From an uncultured Chlorobiaceae bacterium (lineage in GTDB: Bacteria; Bacteroidota; Chlorobiia; Chlorobiales; Chlorobiaceae): DNA of 64,000 bases. This document shows, one piece after another, positions 8,785-17,293 of this stretch. The position numbers and the translations under genes are program-made. Within the stretch, counting starts at the first letter, position 1. Every line of letters begins with the position of its first letter. The stretch covers positions 1 through 64,000 of the forward strand of contig CAJAJL010000118.1 of the NCBI GenBank assembly GCA_903940125.1. Reading direction: 5' to 3'. A model generated the notes under the pieces. The model was given only the letters and a program-made list of their open reading frames with translations. It ran no database searches and had not been told where the DNA came from.

Positions 8785-8826
8785 AAATAAAAAAAGCACC
8801 CTATGCAACATGGCGTAAAGTGCTTT
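8785..8826 (-). terminator. Intrinsic terminator of the CsmB/CsmF-like gene
   Basis: AAAGCAC (8793-8799) pairs with GTGCTTT (8820-8826), with further pairing inside the loop (CCTATG/CATGG). Read on the minus strand the hairpin runs into a T-rich tract (TTTTTTTATTTC). It lies between the two chlorosome-like genes and should end or attenuate the upstream transcript. Confidence 0.65.
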
Positions 8827-8855
8827 CCGCCAATACGGAAATTAAAGCCGAGTGC

Positions 8856-9083
8856 TTACGCTTTCGGAGCAATTGCGGTTGATACCTTCTGAACCGTCTG
8901 GCTACAAGTATTGAACACATTGCCCGGAATTTCAAGAGCGGCTTTGCACAATGGTTCAACAGCCGCTGCGATAGATTTAATACCACCAGTAACCAATTCA
9001 ACCTGCTGCTGACCCAGTTTTCCTACAATTTCCACCAGATTACTGACTGCAGCCGAAATGTCGTTTGTTGTTTCGTTTGCCAT
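8856..9083 (-). CDS. Chlorosome envelope protein of the CsmB/CsmF family
   Basis: 75 residues from the ATG at 9083 (MANETTNDIS); another in-frame ATG at 9095 adds four residues and cannot be excluded. The sequence has the family pattern of an amphipathic helix with VEIVGKLGQQQVELV, a central NxxK-like IKSIAAAVEPL stretch, and a terminal VSTAIAPK. CsmB and CsmF are small proteins of the chlorosome envelope, the light-harvesting organelle of green sulfur bacteria, and this copy is of the usual length. A terminator follows at 8785-8826. B and F cannot be told apart by reading, so no symbol is given. Confidence 0.75.
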   Translation of the reverse strand: MANETTNDISAAVSNLVEIVGKLGQQQVELVTGGIKSIAAAVEPLCKAALEIPGNVFNTCSQTVQKVSTAIAPKA

Positions 9084-9308
9084 CTCTGTTATCATTTTAG
9101 TTGGGAAAAATTATAAATGTTATTCGAAAAACGAAAAAGCACTCTGTCGCTGTACGAAAGAAAGGTATTACTTGTTTATTTTTTTGTTTTCTTATTTATT
9201 TGTTATAAATGTCATAAATATTAAATAACCTTGCAAGCTAAAAAAATATTTTTGGATCCTGTTCATTTTGTCACAGCAATTTTTATCATTTATTGCAGAT
9301 TTCCGGGC

Positions 9309-9656
9309 ATGCAGACTTTACCATCAAATGCTCTCATTTCATCGCTTGATCCCGCCTCCGTTTCTTCAGAGGAACTTCTTCATCAGCTCGCAGCACAGCA
9401 AAAGTCAAGCAAAAAATGGCTGTTGATCCAGCCGATGAGCGCCATGCTCCACCCTGATTTCAGCTATGCCCTTTCATCAAAAAACTCCAAAAAATACAGT
9501 TCGCGAATCCCGCTTCCTGCTACCAAAGGCTGTCCGGCAGGATGCAACTTCTGTACGACTCCGACGGTCTACGGCAAACACTATCGCTACAGAGAACTTG
9601 ATCTTGTGCTCGATGAAATCAGCCTCCCATCAACCGGCTGTCAGCCATTACTGTAA
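9309..9656 (+). pseudogene. Truncated B12-binding/radical SAM-type gene fragment
   Basis: About 115 codons from ATG 9309 that retain the radical SAM 4Fe-4S motif CxxxCxxC in KGCPAGCNFCTTP followed by YGKHYRYRELDLVLDEI, typical of B12-binding radical SAM proteins such as the BchE relatives. The usual N-terminal cobalamin domain is absent and the rest of the TIM barrel is missing: the frame stops nine bases before the next gene. It is therefore a remnant, or at best a very short derivative. Its position directly before bchG suggests that the intact ancestor belonged to a bacteriochlorophyll or related operon (inference). Confidence 0.65.
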
Positions 9657-9665
9657 CTTTTCAAT

Positions 9666-10670
9666 ATGTCATCAAACTTTCGTTCAGGATTTATCGATAA
9701 AATCAAAGCTCATCTGGAGCTGCTGGATCCGGTAACCTGGATCAGTGTCTTTCCCTGTCTGGCTGGTGGCGTCATGGCCTCTGGAGCCATGCAACCGAGT
9801 ATTCACGACTACCTGCTGCTGTCAGCCCTCTTCATAATCTATGGCCCCCTTGGCACCGGCTTCAGCCAATCGGTCAATGATTACTACGATCTCGAACTCG
9901 ATATGGTTAATGAGCCGAGCCGTCCAATTCCTTCGGGACGCCTTTCTAAAAAGGAAGCCATCTGGAACTGGAGTCTGGTGCTTTGTGCGGCTGTGTTGCT
10001 GGGCACATGGATCAGTATCCACATCGGAGGTCAGCGCGGGATGGTGTTTGCCGGTACTCTGCTGACAGGGTTATTTGTCGGGTACATTTACTCGGCACCT
10101 CCTCTCAAGCTGAAAAAAAACATTTTCCTGTCCGCTCCAGCTGTTGGCCTTTCTTACGGCTTTATCACCTATCTCTCTGCCAACGCATTGTTCAGTGACA
10201 TACGCACTGAGGTAATCGGTCTTGCCTGTTTAAACTTTTTCATGGCAGTGGCGCTGATCATTATGAACGACTTTAAATCAAAAGAGGGGGATGCGAAAGG
10301 GGGAATGAAATCACTCGCTGTCATGATAGGGTCAAAAAATACTTTTCTGGTCGCCTTCGTGATTATTGACCTTGTTTTCGCCAGTTTCGCCATTCTTGCC
10401 TGGAGTTGGGGTTTTCATATCCTGATGTATGTCATCCTTGCTTCACTTGCTGTGAATGTATTCGTCCAAATACCGATATACAGTGATCCGAAAAACAGCG
10501 TTTCATTCATGCAGCATGCCGTTGATGATGGATTCGGTAACGCAATCGGCAAAAGCGATGTCCAGGAGCATAATGCGTTTCTCCGTTTCCAATTGGTAAA
10601 CAATTTCCTCTTCTTCATCAACCAATTAGTCGCTGCTGGTTTGATAGGCATAAAGTATCTTAGCCTGTAA
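9666..10670 (+). CDS. bchG: Bacteriochlorophyll synthase (UbiA prenyltransferase family)
   Basis: 334-residue membrane protein with about eight or nine hydrophobic segments. Both UbiA aspartate motifs are present: NDYYDLELDMVNEPSRPIPS near residue 76, and NDFKSKEGDAKGGMKS near 206. These coordinate Mg2+-diphosphate. The first motif with NEPSRPIPSGR and the early DPVTWISVFPCLAGG segment are characteristic of chlorophyll/bacteriochlorophyll synthases, which esterify (bacterio)chlorophyllide with phytyl or farnesyl diphosphate in the membrane. Green sulfur bacteria carry two main paralogues, BchG (BChl a) and BchK (BChl c). I favour BchG from the overall pattern but cannot exclude BchK. Confidence 0.8.
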   Translation: MSSNFRSGFIDKIKAHLELLDPVTWISVFPCLAGGVMASGAMQPSIHDYLLLSALFIIYGPLGTGFSQSVNDYYDLELDMVNEPSRPIPSGRLSKKEAIWNWSLVLCAAVLLGTWISIHIGGQRGMVFAGTLLTGLFVGYIYSAPPLKLKKNIFLSAPAVGLSYGFITYLSANALFSDIRTEVIGLACLNFFMAVALIIMNDFKSKEGDAKGGMKSLAVMIGSKNTFLVAFVIIDLVFASFAILAWSWGFHILMYVILASLAVNVFVQIPIYSDPKNSVSFMQHAVDDGFGNAIGKSDVQEHNAFLRFQLVNNFLFFINQLVAAGLIGIKYLSL

Positions 10671-10689
10671 TATACGTATAAAACTCAAC

Positions 10690-10917
10690 TCAAAACTTCA
10701 AACAGATTTCCGCACAAGGGAAGGTGGTCTTAAGCGAATAAATTAATGTGTCCTCCTCAAACGGCCCAAACTCCTCGACCTTGATCGGAAAATCGGGACT
10801 TCCGCTTTTGAGGACAACGGCAAACTCTCCTTCGCTGTTTTCTTTCAGAACATCAACACACCACTTTTCCGGAAATGATTGTGTATCCCACCAGGCTATT
10901 ATCTGTTCCTTTGACAT
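10690..10917 (-). CDS. Small conserved-looking hypothetical protein, 75 aa
   Basis: Acidic soluble protein starting MSKEQIIAWWDTQSFPEKW. Its start is preceded on the minus strand by GGAGG seven bases upstream (within ACAATGGAGGTAAG), a strong ribosome site, which supports a real gene. It has two short beta-rich stretches and no known motif. It is convergent with bchG (20 bases apart) and lies downstream of the kdp cluster on the same strand. The function is unknown. Confidence 0.65.
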   Translation of the reverse strand: MSKEQIIAWWDTQSFPEKWCVDVLKENSEGEFAVVLKSGSPDFPIKVEEFGPFEEDTLIYSLKTTFPCAEICLKF

Positions 10918-10991
10918 CTTACCTCCATTGTAACATTGAAAAAAATATTGAGCGTATATTTTTTGTGTATTGCGTTAACACAATTATCACT

Positions 10992-12671
10992 TCATTTCTT
11001 TTTCTGCTCAGCTACCCAGTATCGAAGAACGTGCATAACATCCTCTTCTGATCCAGCTTGAAGCATAGTGGTGCGCCACTGGCTGTCACCAGCCATTCTG
11101 CTGAGCATCCCGAGCAACTTGACATGGCTGTCAGGCCGGCTGACGGGAGAGAACATGAGAAACATAATCGTTGCCGTATTGCTTGATCCGGGATCATAAA
11201 TTCCGAGCTTGCTGACCCCGATGGCAAGAACGCTGGATTCAATCCCTTCAAGACGGGCATGGGGTATGGCAATTTCTTCTCCGATAAAGGTCGCTCCCTG
11301 TTTTTCACGTTCGAGTATAGCTCTCCCAGCATAATCGAATGGAATCGAGGAGTTCCTCGTACAAAGCTTTTCGAGCAACTGGCGAATTGCAACATCTTTT
11401 TCGAGCACCTCATTCCAAACCAGAACATCTGCCTGAAGAATCGTCGCTTCCCTGTCGTCCGGCGCCGCCTGTTTACCCTGCTGATTGATACGAATACCCG
11501 ACAGATAATCGTAGACACGTTTTTTCTGTTGGGGATTCTCCTGACTGCGGATATCGGGCACGATTATTGTGATTCCCAGACTTTCCTGTATCAGTCGTTC
11601 GGTTATACTGCGCCTGCCGATCAAGCGATGCCAGAGGGGAACCTGTTTTCCCGAATTGCCGACCACGATATTGCCAACCCTGTATTCCCTTGCGAACTGA
11701 AGGACGGTCGAAACGAAGTCGTTGCCCTTGTAGATAAAAACAGTTGCTCCGAGCTGCTGGGCAAGGGCAAGAGTATTGGACAATCTGCGCTGGATGCCTG
11801 CATCGATTTTTTCAGGGCTTTCTGAAAGACTCTGTACATAGACTGCGTACCAGTTACGGTTCAGGCGGCCAGCGATTCGTGACGCATAGCGCAGCAAGGC
11901 CGCGCTGTTTTCGGACTTTGAACTCAGGCAGACCATAACCTGATCCGGACTTAATGATGGCTCATCCTGCAGAGGGTTACTGCGCTTTGAATCGATTTGG
12001 GCGACTACCTCACGAAGGGTCAGTTCTCTGAGCTGTTCAAGGTTTTCCTGTCTGAAAAAGTTGGAGAGAGCAGACTCAGTCTTGCCTGCCATATATACTT
12101 TGCCCTCTTTCATGCGCTGCAACAGATCGTCGGTAGCGATATCGACATTAACCAGTTGATCGGCCTGTATTACCATGCGGTCGGGAAGACGTTCCTTGAC
12201 TTTTACACCGGTGGCATGCTCGACGGTTTCGTAGAGGCTTTCAAGATGCTGGATGTTGAGCGTTGAAACCACATGGATACCCGCTGCAAGAATTTCTTCG
12301 ACATCCTGATACCGTTTCGCGTTCCTTGAGCCCGGTACATTGGTATGAGCAAGTTCATCGACCATTACTACTGCAGGATGACGCTTTATAATGGCATCAA
12401 TATCCATTTCCGTGATTTGGATGCCGCGATAGGTCAACGTTTTCCGGGAGATGATGTCAAGGTTTTCGAGCAGGGCTTCTGTCTCTTTTCGCCCGTGCGT
12501 TTCGACAATTCCAACAACAACATCGACCGCTTGTGCCAGAAGGCGTTTTGCTTCGAGCAGCATCTGGTAGGTTTTTCCTACGCCTGCGCAGTACCCGAGA
12601 TAAATCCTCAAGCGACCACGCTGCGAACGTTGTATCAAGCGGAGAAAACTATCCGCCCTGTTTTCTTCCAT
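10992..12671 (-). CDS. kdpD: Kinase-less KdpD fused to a PTS EIIA (fructose-type) domain
   Basis: 559 residues. Residues 1-215 are the KdpD N-terminal domain with Walker A GYCAGVGKTY and Walker B VVMVDELAHTN. About 245-370 is a universal stress protein-like domain (GNIVVGNSGKQVPLWHRLIG). The usual four transmembrane helices, HisKA and HATPase domains are absent. Residues about 415-555 instead match a type 2 PTS EIIA domain, with the phosphorylatable His471 in GEEIAIPHARLEG. It is the last gene of the kdp operon, 21 bases after kdpC. It probably senses K+ or nucleotide signals and a phosphorelay state and passes them to a separate kinase (inference); the kinase/NtrC pair at 17294-20765 is the obvious partner. 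Confidence 0.9.
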   Translation of the reverse strand: MEENRADSFLRLIQRSQRGRLRIYLGYCAGVGKTYQMLLEAKRLLAQAVDVVVGIVETHGRKETEALLENLDIISRKTLTYRGIQITEMDIDAIIKRHPAVVMVDELAHTNVPGSRNAKRYQDVEEILAAGIHVVSTLNIQHLESLYETVEHATGVKVKERLPDRMVIQADQLVNVDIATDDLLQRMKEGKVYMAGKTESALSNFFRQENLEQLRELTLREVVAQIDSKRSNPLQDEPSLSPDQVMVCLSSKSENSAALLRYASRIAGRLNRNWYAVYVQSLSESPEKIDAGIQRRLSNTLALAQQLGATVFIYKGNDFVSTVLQFAREYRVGNIVVGNSGKQVPLWHRLIGRRSITERLIQESLGITIIVPDIRSQENPQQKKRVYDYLSGIRINQQGKQAAPDDREATILQADVLVWNEVLEKDVAIRQLLEKLCTRNSSIPFDYAGRAILEREKQGATFIGEEIAIPHARLEGIESSVLAIGVSKLGIYDPGSSNTATIMFLMFSPVSRPDSHVKLLGMLSRMAGDSQWRTTMLQAGSEEDVMHVLRYWVAEQKKK

Positions 12672-12692
12672 CGGATATGCCTCCAGTTTTTA

Positions 12693-13295
12693 CTATCGGG
12701 GAACACTATTTGTTTTTCTGGCTGCATCGAGCTCCATATTCAACTCCAGCACATTGACAAAGCCATCTCCTGACTCTAAGATCTGTTGTCCGGCAGCGTG
12801 GCGACGTATTGCCGCCTGGACATCTGAAAGAGCCATCCCTCTGGCATACGCAACCCTCGATGCTTGAAAAAGAGCTGCCCGAAGGGTAATGAGGGGATCG
12901 AGTCCGCTGCCTGATGTTGTCGCAAGATCCGCAGGAAGAGGTCGCCGGAAATCGGCACCAAATGCTTTGACGGTTTGTGCAGCACGCTGGCGCACTTCGG
13001 GACCTGCCGGCGAGAGATTGCTTCCCCCTGCTGCTTCTGCGGTGTACTTCACTGCCGATGGACGTGGCCAGAAATAGCCCGGCTTGGTAAAGGCCTGGGC
13101 AATAAGCCTGCTGCCGATAACCTTTCCTGCCTGGTTACGAACCAGCGATCCTGAAGCGCTCTCTGGTGTGACGAAATGAGCAAAACTGAATATGAACAGC
13201 GGATAGAGCCCTCCGCACAGCACGATAGTCGCAAGTGCTATTCGGAGCGATGCCGAAAGATTGGCGCCCGTATCTTCCATAAGTGTGGTTTTCAT
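12693..13295 (-). CDS. kdpC: Potassium-transporting ATPase subunit C
   Basis: 200 residues with one N-terminal membrane helix (about 18-38, IALATIVLCGGLYPLFIF), then the periplasmic/cytoplasmic KdpC signature: GSRLIAQAFTKPGYFWPRPSA, the SNLSPAGPEV block, and SGSGLDPLIT followed by QASRVAYARG. KdpC stabilises the KdpFABC complex and helps ATP binding by KdpB. It is 14 bases after kdpB and of normal length. The N-terminal 15 residues (MKTTLMEDTGANLSA) are slightly long, and an internal Met at codon 6 could also start it. Confidence 0.95.
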   Translation of the reverse strand: MKTTLMEDTGANLSASLRIALATIVLCGGLYPLFIFSFAHFVTPESASGSLVRNQAGKVIGSRLIAQAFTKPGYFWPRPSAVKYTAEAAGGSNLSPAGPEVRQRAAQTVKAFGADFRRPLPADLATTSGSGLDPLITLRAALFQASRVAYARGMALSDVQAAIRRHAAGQQILESGDGFVNVLELNMELDAARKTNSVPR

Positions 13296-13309
13296 GTGAT
13301 GGTACTCCT

Positions 13310-15427
13310 TCAGAACAAACCGGTTATTGATAACATCATGTCGATCAGCTTGATGCCGACAAAAGGCACCAGGACGCCGCCGACACCATAAACGAGCAGA
13401 TTTTTCCGCAAAAGCGCTTCAGCCCCGAGAGGACGGTATTTTACCCCCTTGATGGCTATGGGAATGAGCATGGGAATGATGATCGCATTGAAAATCAACG
13501 CTGAAAGAATTGCACTGCCCGGGGTCGAGAGCTGCATGATGTTCAGCACGCGAAGTCCGGGAATGGCCAGCAGGAACATCGCTGGAATGATGGCGAAGTA
13601 TTTTGCAACGTCGTTGGCAATGGAAAAGGTGGTCAGCGCTCCCCTGGTCATCAGGAGCTGCTTGCCGATTTCGATGATTTCGATCAGCTTTGTCGGATCG
13701 CTGTCGAGATCGACCATATTCCCCGCCTCTTTGGCCGCCTGTGTGCCCGAATTCATAGCTACCCCGATATCTGCCTGCGCCAGGGCCGGTGCATCGTTCG
13801 TTCCGTCACCCATCATGGCGACGAGACGTCCGGAGTGCTGCTCCTTGCGGATATACTGGAGTTTATCTTCGGGTTTCGCTTCGGCTATATAATCGTCAAC
13901 ACCTGACTGTCTTGCAATTTCAGCTGCCGTAAGCGGATTGTCACCGGTCACCATCACAACACGCAGTCCCATGGAACGCAACCGTCTGAACCGGTCTGTG
14001 ATTCCCGGCTTAAGAACATCGGACAACTCGATAACCCCAAGCGCCCGGCTGCCATCGACCACAACAAGGGGAGTCATGCCTTTACGGGCAACAATATCTA
14101 CAATTGCCTGAAGCTCCCCGGGTATGGTTCCACCCTGCTCCAAAATGTATTTTTGGACCGCATCGCTGGAGCCCTTGCGCAACTTTCTTCCATCGGAAAA
14201 ATCGAGGCCGCTCAATCGTGTCTGAGCTGAAAAGGGAATTACTTCAGCAGTCAAAGTTTCCCGTGGAGCTTCTGACGCAAGAATGCTTTCGCTGAGTGTC
14301 ACAATTGAGCGTCCTTCCGGTGTTTCGTCACCGAATGAGGATTCCATGGCGACCCTTGCAAGGTACCTGGTGTCTACGTCGTTCAGTGGAATGAAGCTGG
14401 TTGCCTGGCGATTACCCATAGTAATGGTACCGGTTTTATCGAGAAGCAACGTATCGATGTCGCCAGCCAACTCGACTGCCTTGCCGCTTTTTGCCAGAAC
14501 ATTGGCAGACAAAGCCCTGTCCATACCTGCAAGTCCTATTGCAGAAAGCAAGGCTCCTATGGTGGTCGGAATGAGGCATACCAGCAGGGCTACCAAGGTG
14601 GGCACCGAAAGGGTGATGCCGAAATACCTGCCGATCGGCCAGAGTGTACCCGTGACCATCAGAAACGCAAGGGTCAATCCCGCAAGGGTCACCGTCAAGG
14701 CGAGTTCGTTCGGGGTTTTCTGCCGGACGGCCCCTTCAACGAGGGCGATCATCCGGTCGAGGAAAGAGTTTCCGGCCGAGACGGTAATCTTGACAATAAT
14801 CCGGTCGGAGATCACCCTGGTTCCTCCCACGACCCCCGACCGGTCACCACCAGCGTCCCTTACGACTGGTGCTGATTCTCCTGTGATGGCCGATTCATCG
14901 ACCATTGCAACGCCTTCGACAACCTCGCCGTCACCAGGAATAAGTTCTCCGGCGGAAACTACGACAAGGTCGCCTTCGCGAAGGTCGTCAGAGTTGACTT
15001 GCGTCACTTTGCCATCATGAAACCTGTTGGCCGCAGTGTTCTGGCGTGTGCGTTTGAGACTGTCTGCCTGCGCCTTTCCGCGTGCCTCGGCAAGCGATTC
15101 TGCAAAATTCGAAAACAGGACGGTCACCCAGAGAACCAGCAGTACTGAAAGGTTGTAGATCAACCCCGGTTTGTTGAGCGATGCGTCGTAAACGGTAATA
15201 GCCGTTGTCAGCACTGCACCAATTTCTGTAATGAACATGACCGGATTTTTTGCCATGACCATAGGATTAAGCATCCTGAACGACTGCACTATTGCGGCAC
15301 TGACCAGTGAAGCTTCGAATATGGAGGCATTGCGCGCTCTTCTCCGTTCCGTTTTACCGGGCAGACTCTCCTGTATGCTGTGAGAGTTAATGCTATTAGG
15401 GTTATTCATCATGGGTTCGGGATTCAT
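13310..15427 (-). CDS. kdpB: Potassium-transporting P-type ATPase, subunit B
   Basis: 705 residues, normal for KdpB. The P-type ATPase landmarks are present: TGES in the actuator domain ([12 protein letters not shown]), the phosphorylation site DKTGTIT, and the [24 protein letters not shown] hinge region. KdpB hydrolyses ATP to drive K+ uptake through KdpA at very low external K+. The start codon abuts the kdpA stop (TAAATG), which implies translational coupling. The N-terminus is rich in Asn and Ser ([12 protein letters not shown]) and a little longer than usual. Confidence 0.97.
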   Translation of the reverse strand: MNPEPMMNNPNSINSHSIQESLPGKTERRRARNASIFEASLVSAAIVQSFRMLNPMVMAKNPVMFITEIGAVLTTAITVYDASLNKPGLIYNLSVLLVLWVTVLFSNFAESLAEARGKAQADSLKRTRQNTAANRFHDGKVTQVNSDDLREGDLVVVSAGELIPGDGEVVEGVAMVDESAITGESAPVVRDAGGDRSGVVGGTRVISDRIIVKITVSAGNSFLDRMIALVEGAVRQKTPNELALTVTLAGLTLAFLMVTGTLWPIGRYFGITLSVPTLVALLVCLIPTTIGALLSAIGLAGMDRALSANVLAKSGKAVELAGDIDTLLLDKTGTITMGNRQATSFIPLNDVDTRYLARVAMESSFGDETPEGRSIVTLSESILASEAPRETLTAEVIPFSAQTRLSGLDFSDGRKLRKGSSDAVQKYILEQGGTIPGELQAIVDIVARKGMTPLVVVDGSRALGVIELSDVLKPGITDRFRRLRSMGLRVVMVTGDNPLTAAEIARQSGVDDYIAEAKPEDKLQYIRKEQHSGRLVAMMGDGTNDAPALAQADIGVAMNSGTQAAKEAGNMVDLDSDPTKLIEIIEIGKQLLMTRGALTTFSIANDVAKYFAIIPAMFLLAIPGLRVLNIMQLSTPGSAILSALIFNAIIIPMLIPIAIKGVKYRPLGAEALLRKNLLVYGVGGVLVPFVGIKLIDMMLSITGLF

Positions 15428-17101
15428 TTATTGAATAGAAGTCGAAAGGTAGTCGGCTACAGGCCCAAGCACTGCGACAGGCATGAAAAGCAGTGCGCCA
15501 ATGAGAAGCACGCTTCCGAGAATAACGACAGCAAAAAGCGGAGTATCTATGCGAAGCGTACCTGTGGTTTCGGGAACGGGTTTTTTTGCCGCCATGGAGC
15601 CTGCAATCGCCAGCGGAAGAATGATGGGGATATAACGGCCCAGCAGCATGACCAGGCCGGTCGCTACATTCCATGGTACTGTTCCATCGCCGAGGCCTTC
15701 GAATCCGGAACCGTTGTTGGCTGCCGCCGAACTGAACTCGTAGAGAATTTCACTGAATCCGTGAGCGCCCTTGTTGAGCACGGTGCCTGCGCCCCATGTG
15801 GTGGATGCGAAAATGGCCGTGCCGACAAGGATGAGCAGCGGATGGACAAGCAGCGCGAGCAGTGCAAGCTTCATTTCATGGGTTTCCACTTTACGGGCGC
15901 AGTATTCGGGTGTCCTTCCGACCATCATGCCGCAGATGAAGACTCCAACGATAATGAAGATGAACATGTTGATGAATCCGACCCCGACTCCGCCGAAAAT
16001 AACATTCAGCCACATGCCTGCGAGCGGTACCAAGCCGGTCAGCGGGTTGAGGCTGTCATGCATGCAGTTGACTGAGCCATTGCTGGTAGCGGTTGTGACA
16101 GCTGCCCACATTGCGGCAGTACCGGCAGGTCCGAAACGCAGTTCCTTGCCTTCGAGATTCGATGCAGACTCGATCGGCAATCCCTTGAATGCCATTGCAG
16201 GAGCGCTTTCGAGATTGAGTGCGATGACCGATTTCAGAAGGAGAAGCAGCAGCATCACTGAAAAGATCACTGCAGCATGGCGCATCCGTCCGGTTATGCG
16301 TCCGAACATCCATACCGTTGCCATTGCAATCAGAGGAATGCTCACACATTCGATATAATTGGTCAGGAATGATGGGTTTTCGAACGGGTGCGTCGAATTA
16401 GGGCCGAAAAATCCTCCACCGTTCGTGCCGAGCTGTTTGATGGCCACCATGGCAGCCACCGGCCCCCTGGCGATGGTCTGCATCGCTCCTTCAAGCGTAC
16501 TGGCTGCGGCTGCTCCTTCAAATGTCATGGGCACTCCTCCTGCGACAAGCAGAAGAGCCACCACAAGCGAAAGCGGCAAAAGAATGAAGAGGGTTGAGCG
16601 GAGCAGATCGCGGTAAAAGTTGCCAACAAGCGTGCTGCCTGCCAGTGCTCTGGCCAATGCGGTAAAACAGGCGATGCCCGTCGCAGCTGAAACAAACTGC
16701 AGCCAGGTCAGGGCGAAAAGCTGGGAGAAATAGCTCATGGAAACTTCACCGGCGTAATGCTGCAGGTTGGTGTTGGTCACAAATGAAGCTGCCGTATTGA
16801 AAATCAGACTGGCTTTAAGAGGGCCCTTGCCGTCCGGATTGAGCGGAAGCATCTGCTGCAGTGCAAGCATGAGAACTACGGCAGCGAACATGTTGGCATT
16901 GAAGAAAAGCATGGAGATCAGGTAGCCTTTCCAATCCTGTTCCCTCTGGAGCATCCTTCCGCCGGTTTTTCTCAGAAGGATTGCCAGCATGCCTTCACTG
17001 GAGTTGGCCGAAGGATTCATAACAGCTGTCATGAAACGGCCCAGCGGCCATGAAAGCAAAACAGGCATGACAATAAAGAGAAGCAGCATGAGTAGTTGCA
17101 T
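15428..17101 (-). CDS. kdpA: Potassium-transporting ATPase subunit A (channel-like)
   Basis: 557-residue polytopic membrane protein with about ten helices. It carries the four pore-loop repeats of the SKT family: the segments around AASFVTNTNLQHY, GTNGGGFFGPNSTHPFENP, TATSNGSVNCMHDSLNPL and SSAAANNGSGFEGL are the K+-selectivity regions. A ribosome site (AAAGGAG) lies before ATG 17101. It starts eleven bases after kdpF and is followed without a gap by kdpB. Length and motifs are normal. Confidence 0.97.
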   Translation of the reverse strand: MQLLMLLLFIVMPVLLSWPLGRFMTAVMNPSANSSEGMLAILLRKTGGRMLQREQDWKGYLISMLFFNANMFAAVVLMLALQQMLPLNPDGKGPLKASLIFNTAASFVTNTNLQHYAGEVSMSYFSQLFALTWLQFVSAATGIACFTALARALAGSTLVGNFYRDLLRSTLFILLPLSLVVALLLVAGGVPMTFEGAAAASTLEGAMQTIARGPVAAMVAIKQLGTNGGGFFGPNSTHPFENPSFLTNYIECVSIPLIAMATVWMFGRITGRMRHAAVIFSVMLLLLLLKSVIALNLESAPAMAFKGLPIESASNLEGKELRFGPAGTAAMWAAVTTATSNGSVNCMHDSLNPLTGLVPLAGMWLNVIFGGVGVGFINMFIFIIVGVFICGMMVGRTPEYCARKVETHEMKLALLALLVHPLLILVGTAIFASTTWGAGTVLNKGAHGFSEILYEFSSAAANNGSGFEGLGDGTVPWNVATGLVMLLGRYIPIILPLAIAGSMAAKKPVPETTGTLRIDTPLFAVVILGSVLLIGALLFMPVAVLGPVADYLSTSIQ

Positions 17102-17112
17102 AAAGAACTCCT

Positions 17113-17193
17113 TTAAAATTTTTCGGGTGACACAACGGCAATCATGAGATAAACCGCACAGGCAAGAAGAACCGGTAAGACGAAATATTCCAT
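17113..17193 (-). CDS. kdpF: KdpF small membrane subunit, 26 aa
   Basis: A 26-codon gene: MEYFVLPVLLACAVYLMIAV, then VSPEKF and TAA. It has a strong Shine-Dalgarno (AAGGAG seven bases before ATG). One hydrophobic helix with the terminal 'PEKF' is exactly the KdpF pattern. KdpF is a lipid-like stabiliser of the KdpABC complex. It is the first gene of kdpFABC, eleven bases before kdpA. At this size it is easily missed by automatic annotation. Confidence 0.92.
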   Translation of the reverse strand: MEYFVLPVLLACAVYLMIAVVSPEKF

Positions 17194-17293
17194 TTCAAAC
17201 TCCTTATAATTGGTGAATCAAGTGAACAAGGCCCTTTAACAGTTGAAAAGTCAGTTACTACAGATACATGGATTGGTGGATGTTCATCCTGCA

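Noticed and set aside
13449-13892. Long plus-strand frames opposite kdpB, kdpA and other GC-rich genes
   Set aside because: They are antisense shadows with Arg/Ser/Met-rich composition and no ribosome sites; the minus-strand genes are certain.
17194-17293. Sigma-54 promoter directly upstream of kdpF
   Set aside because: No -24/-12 pair with correct spacing was found in these 100 bases.
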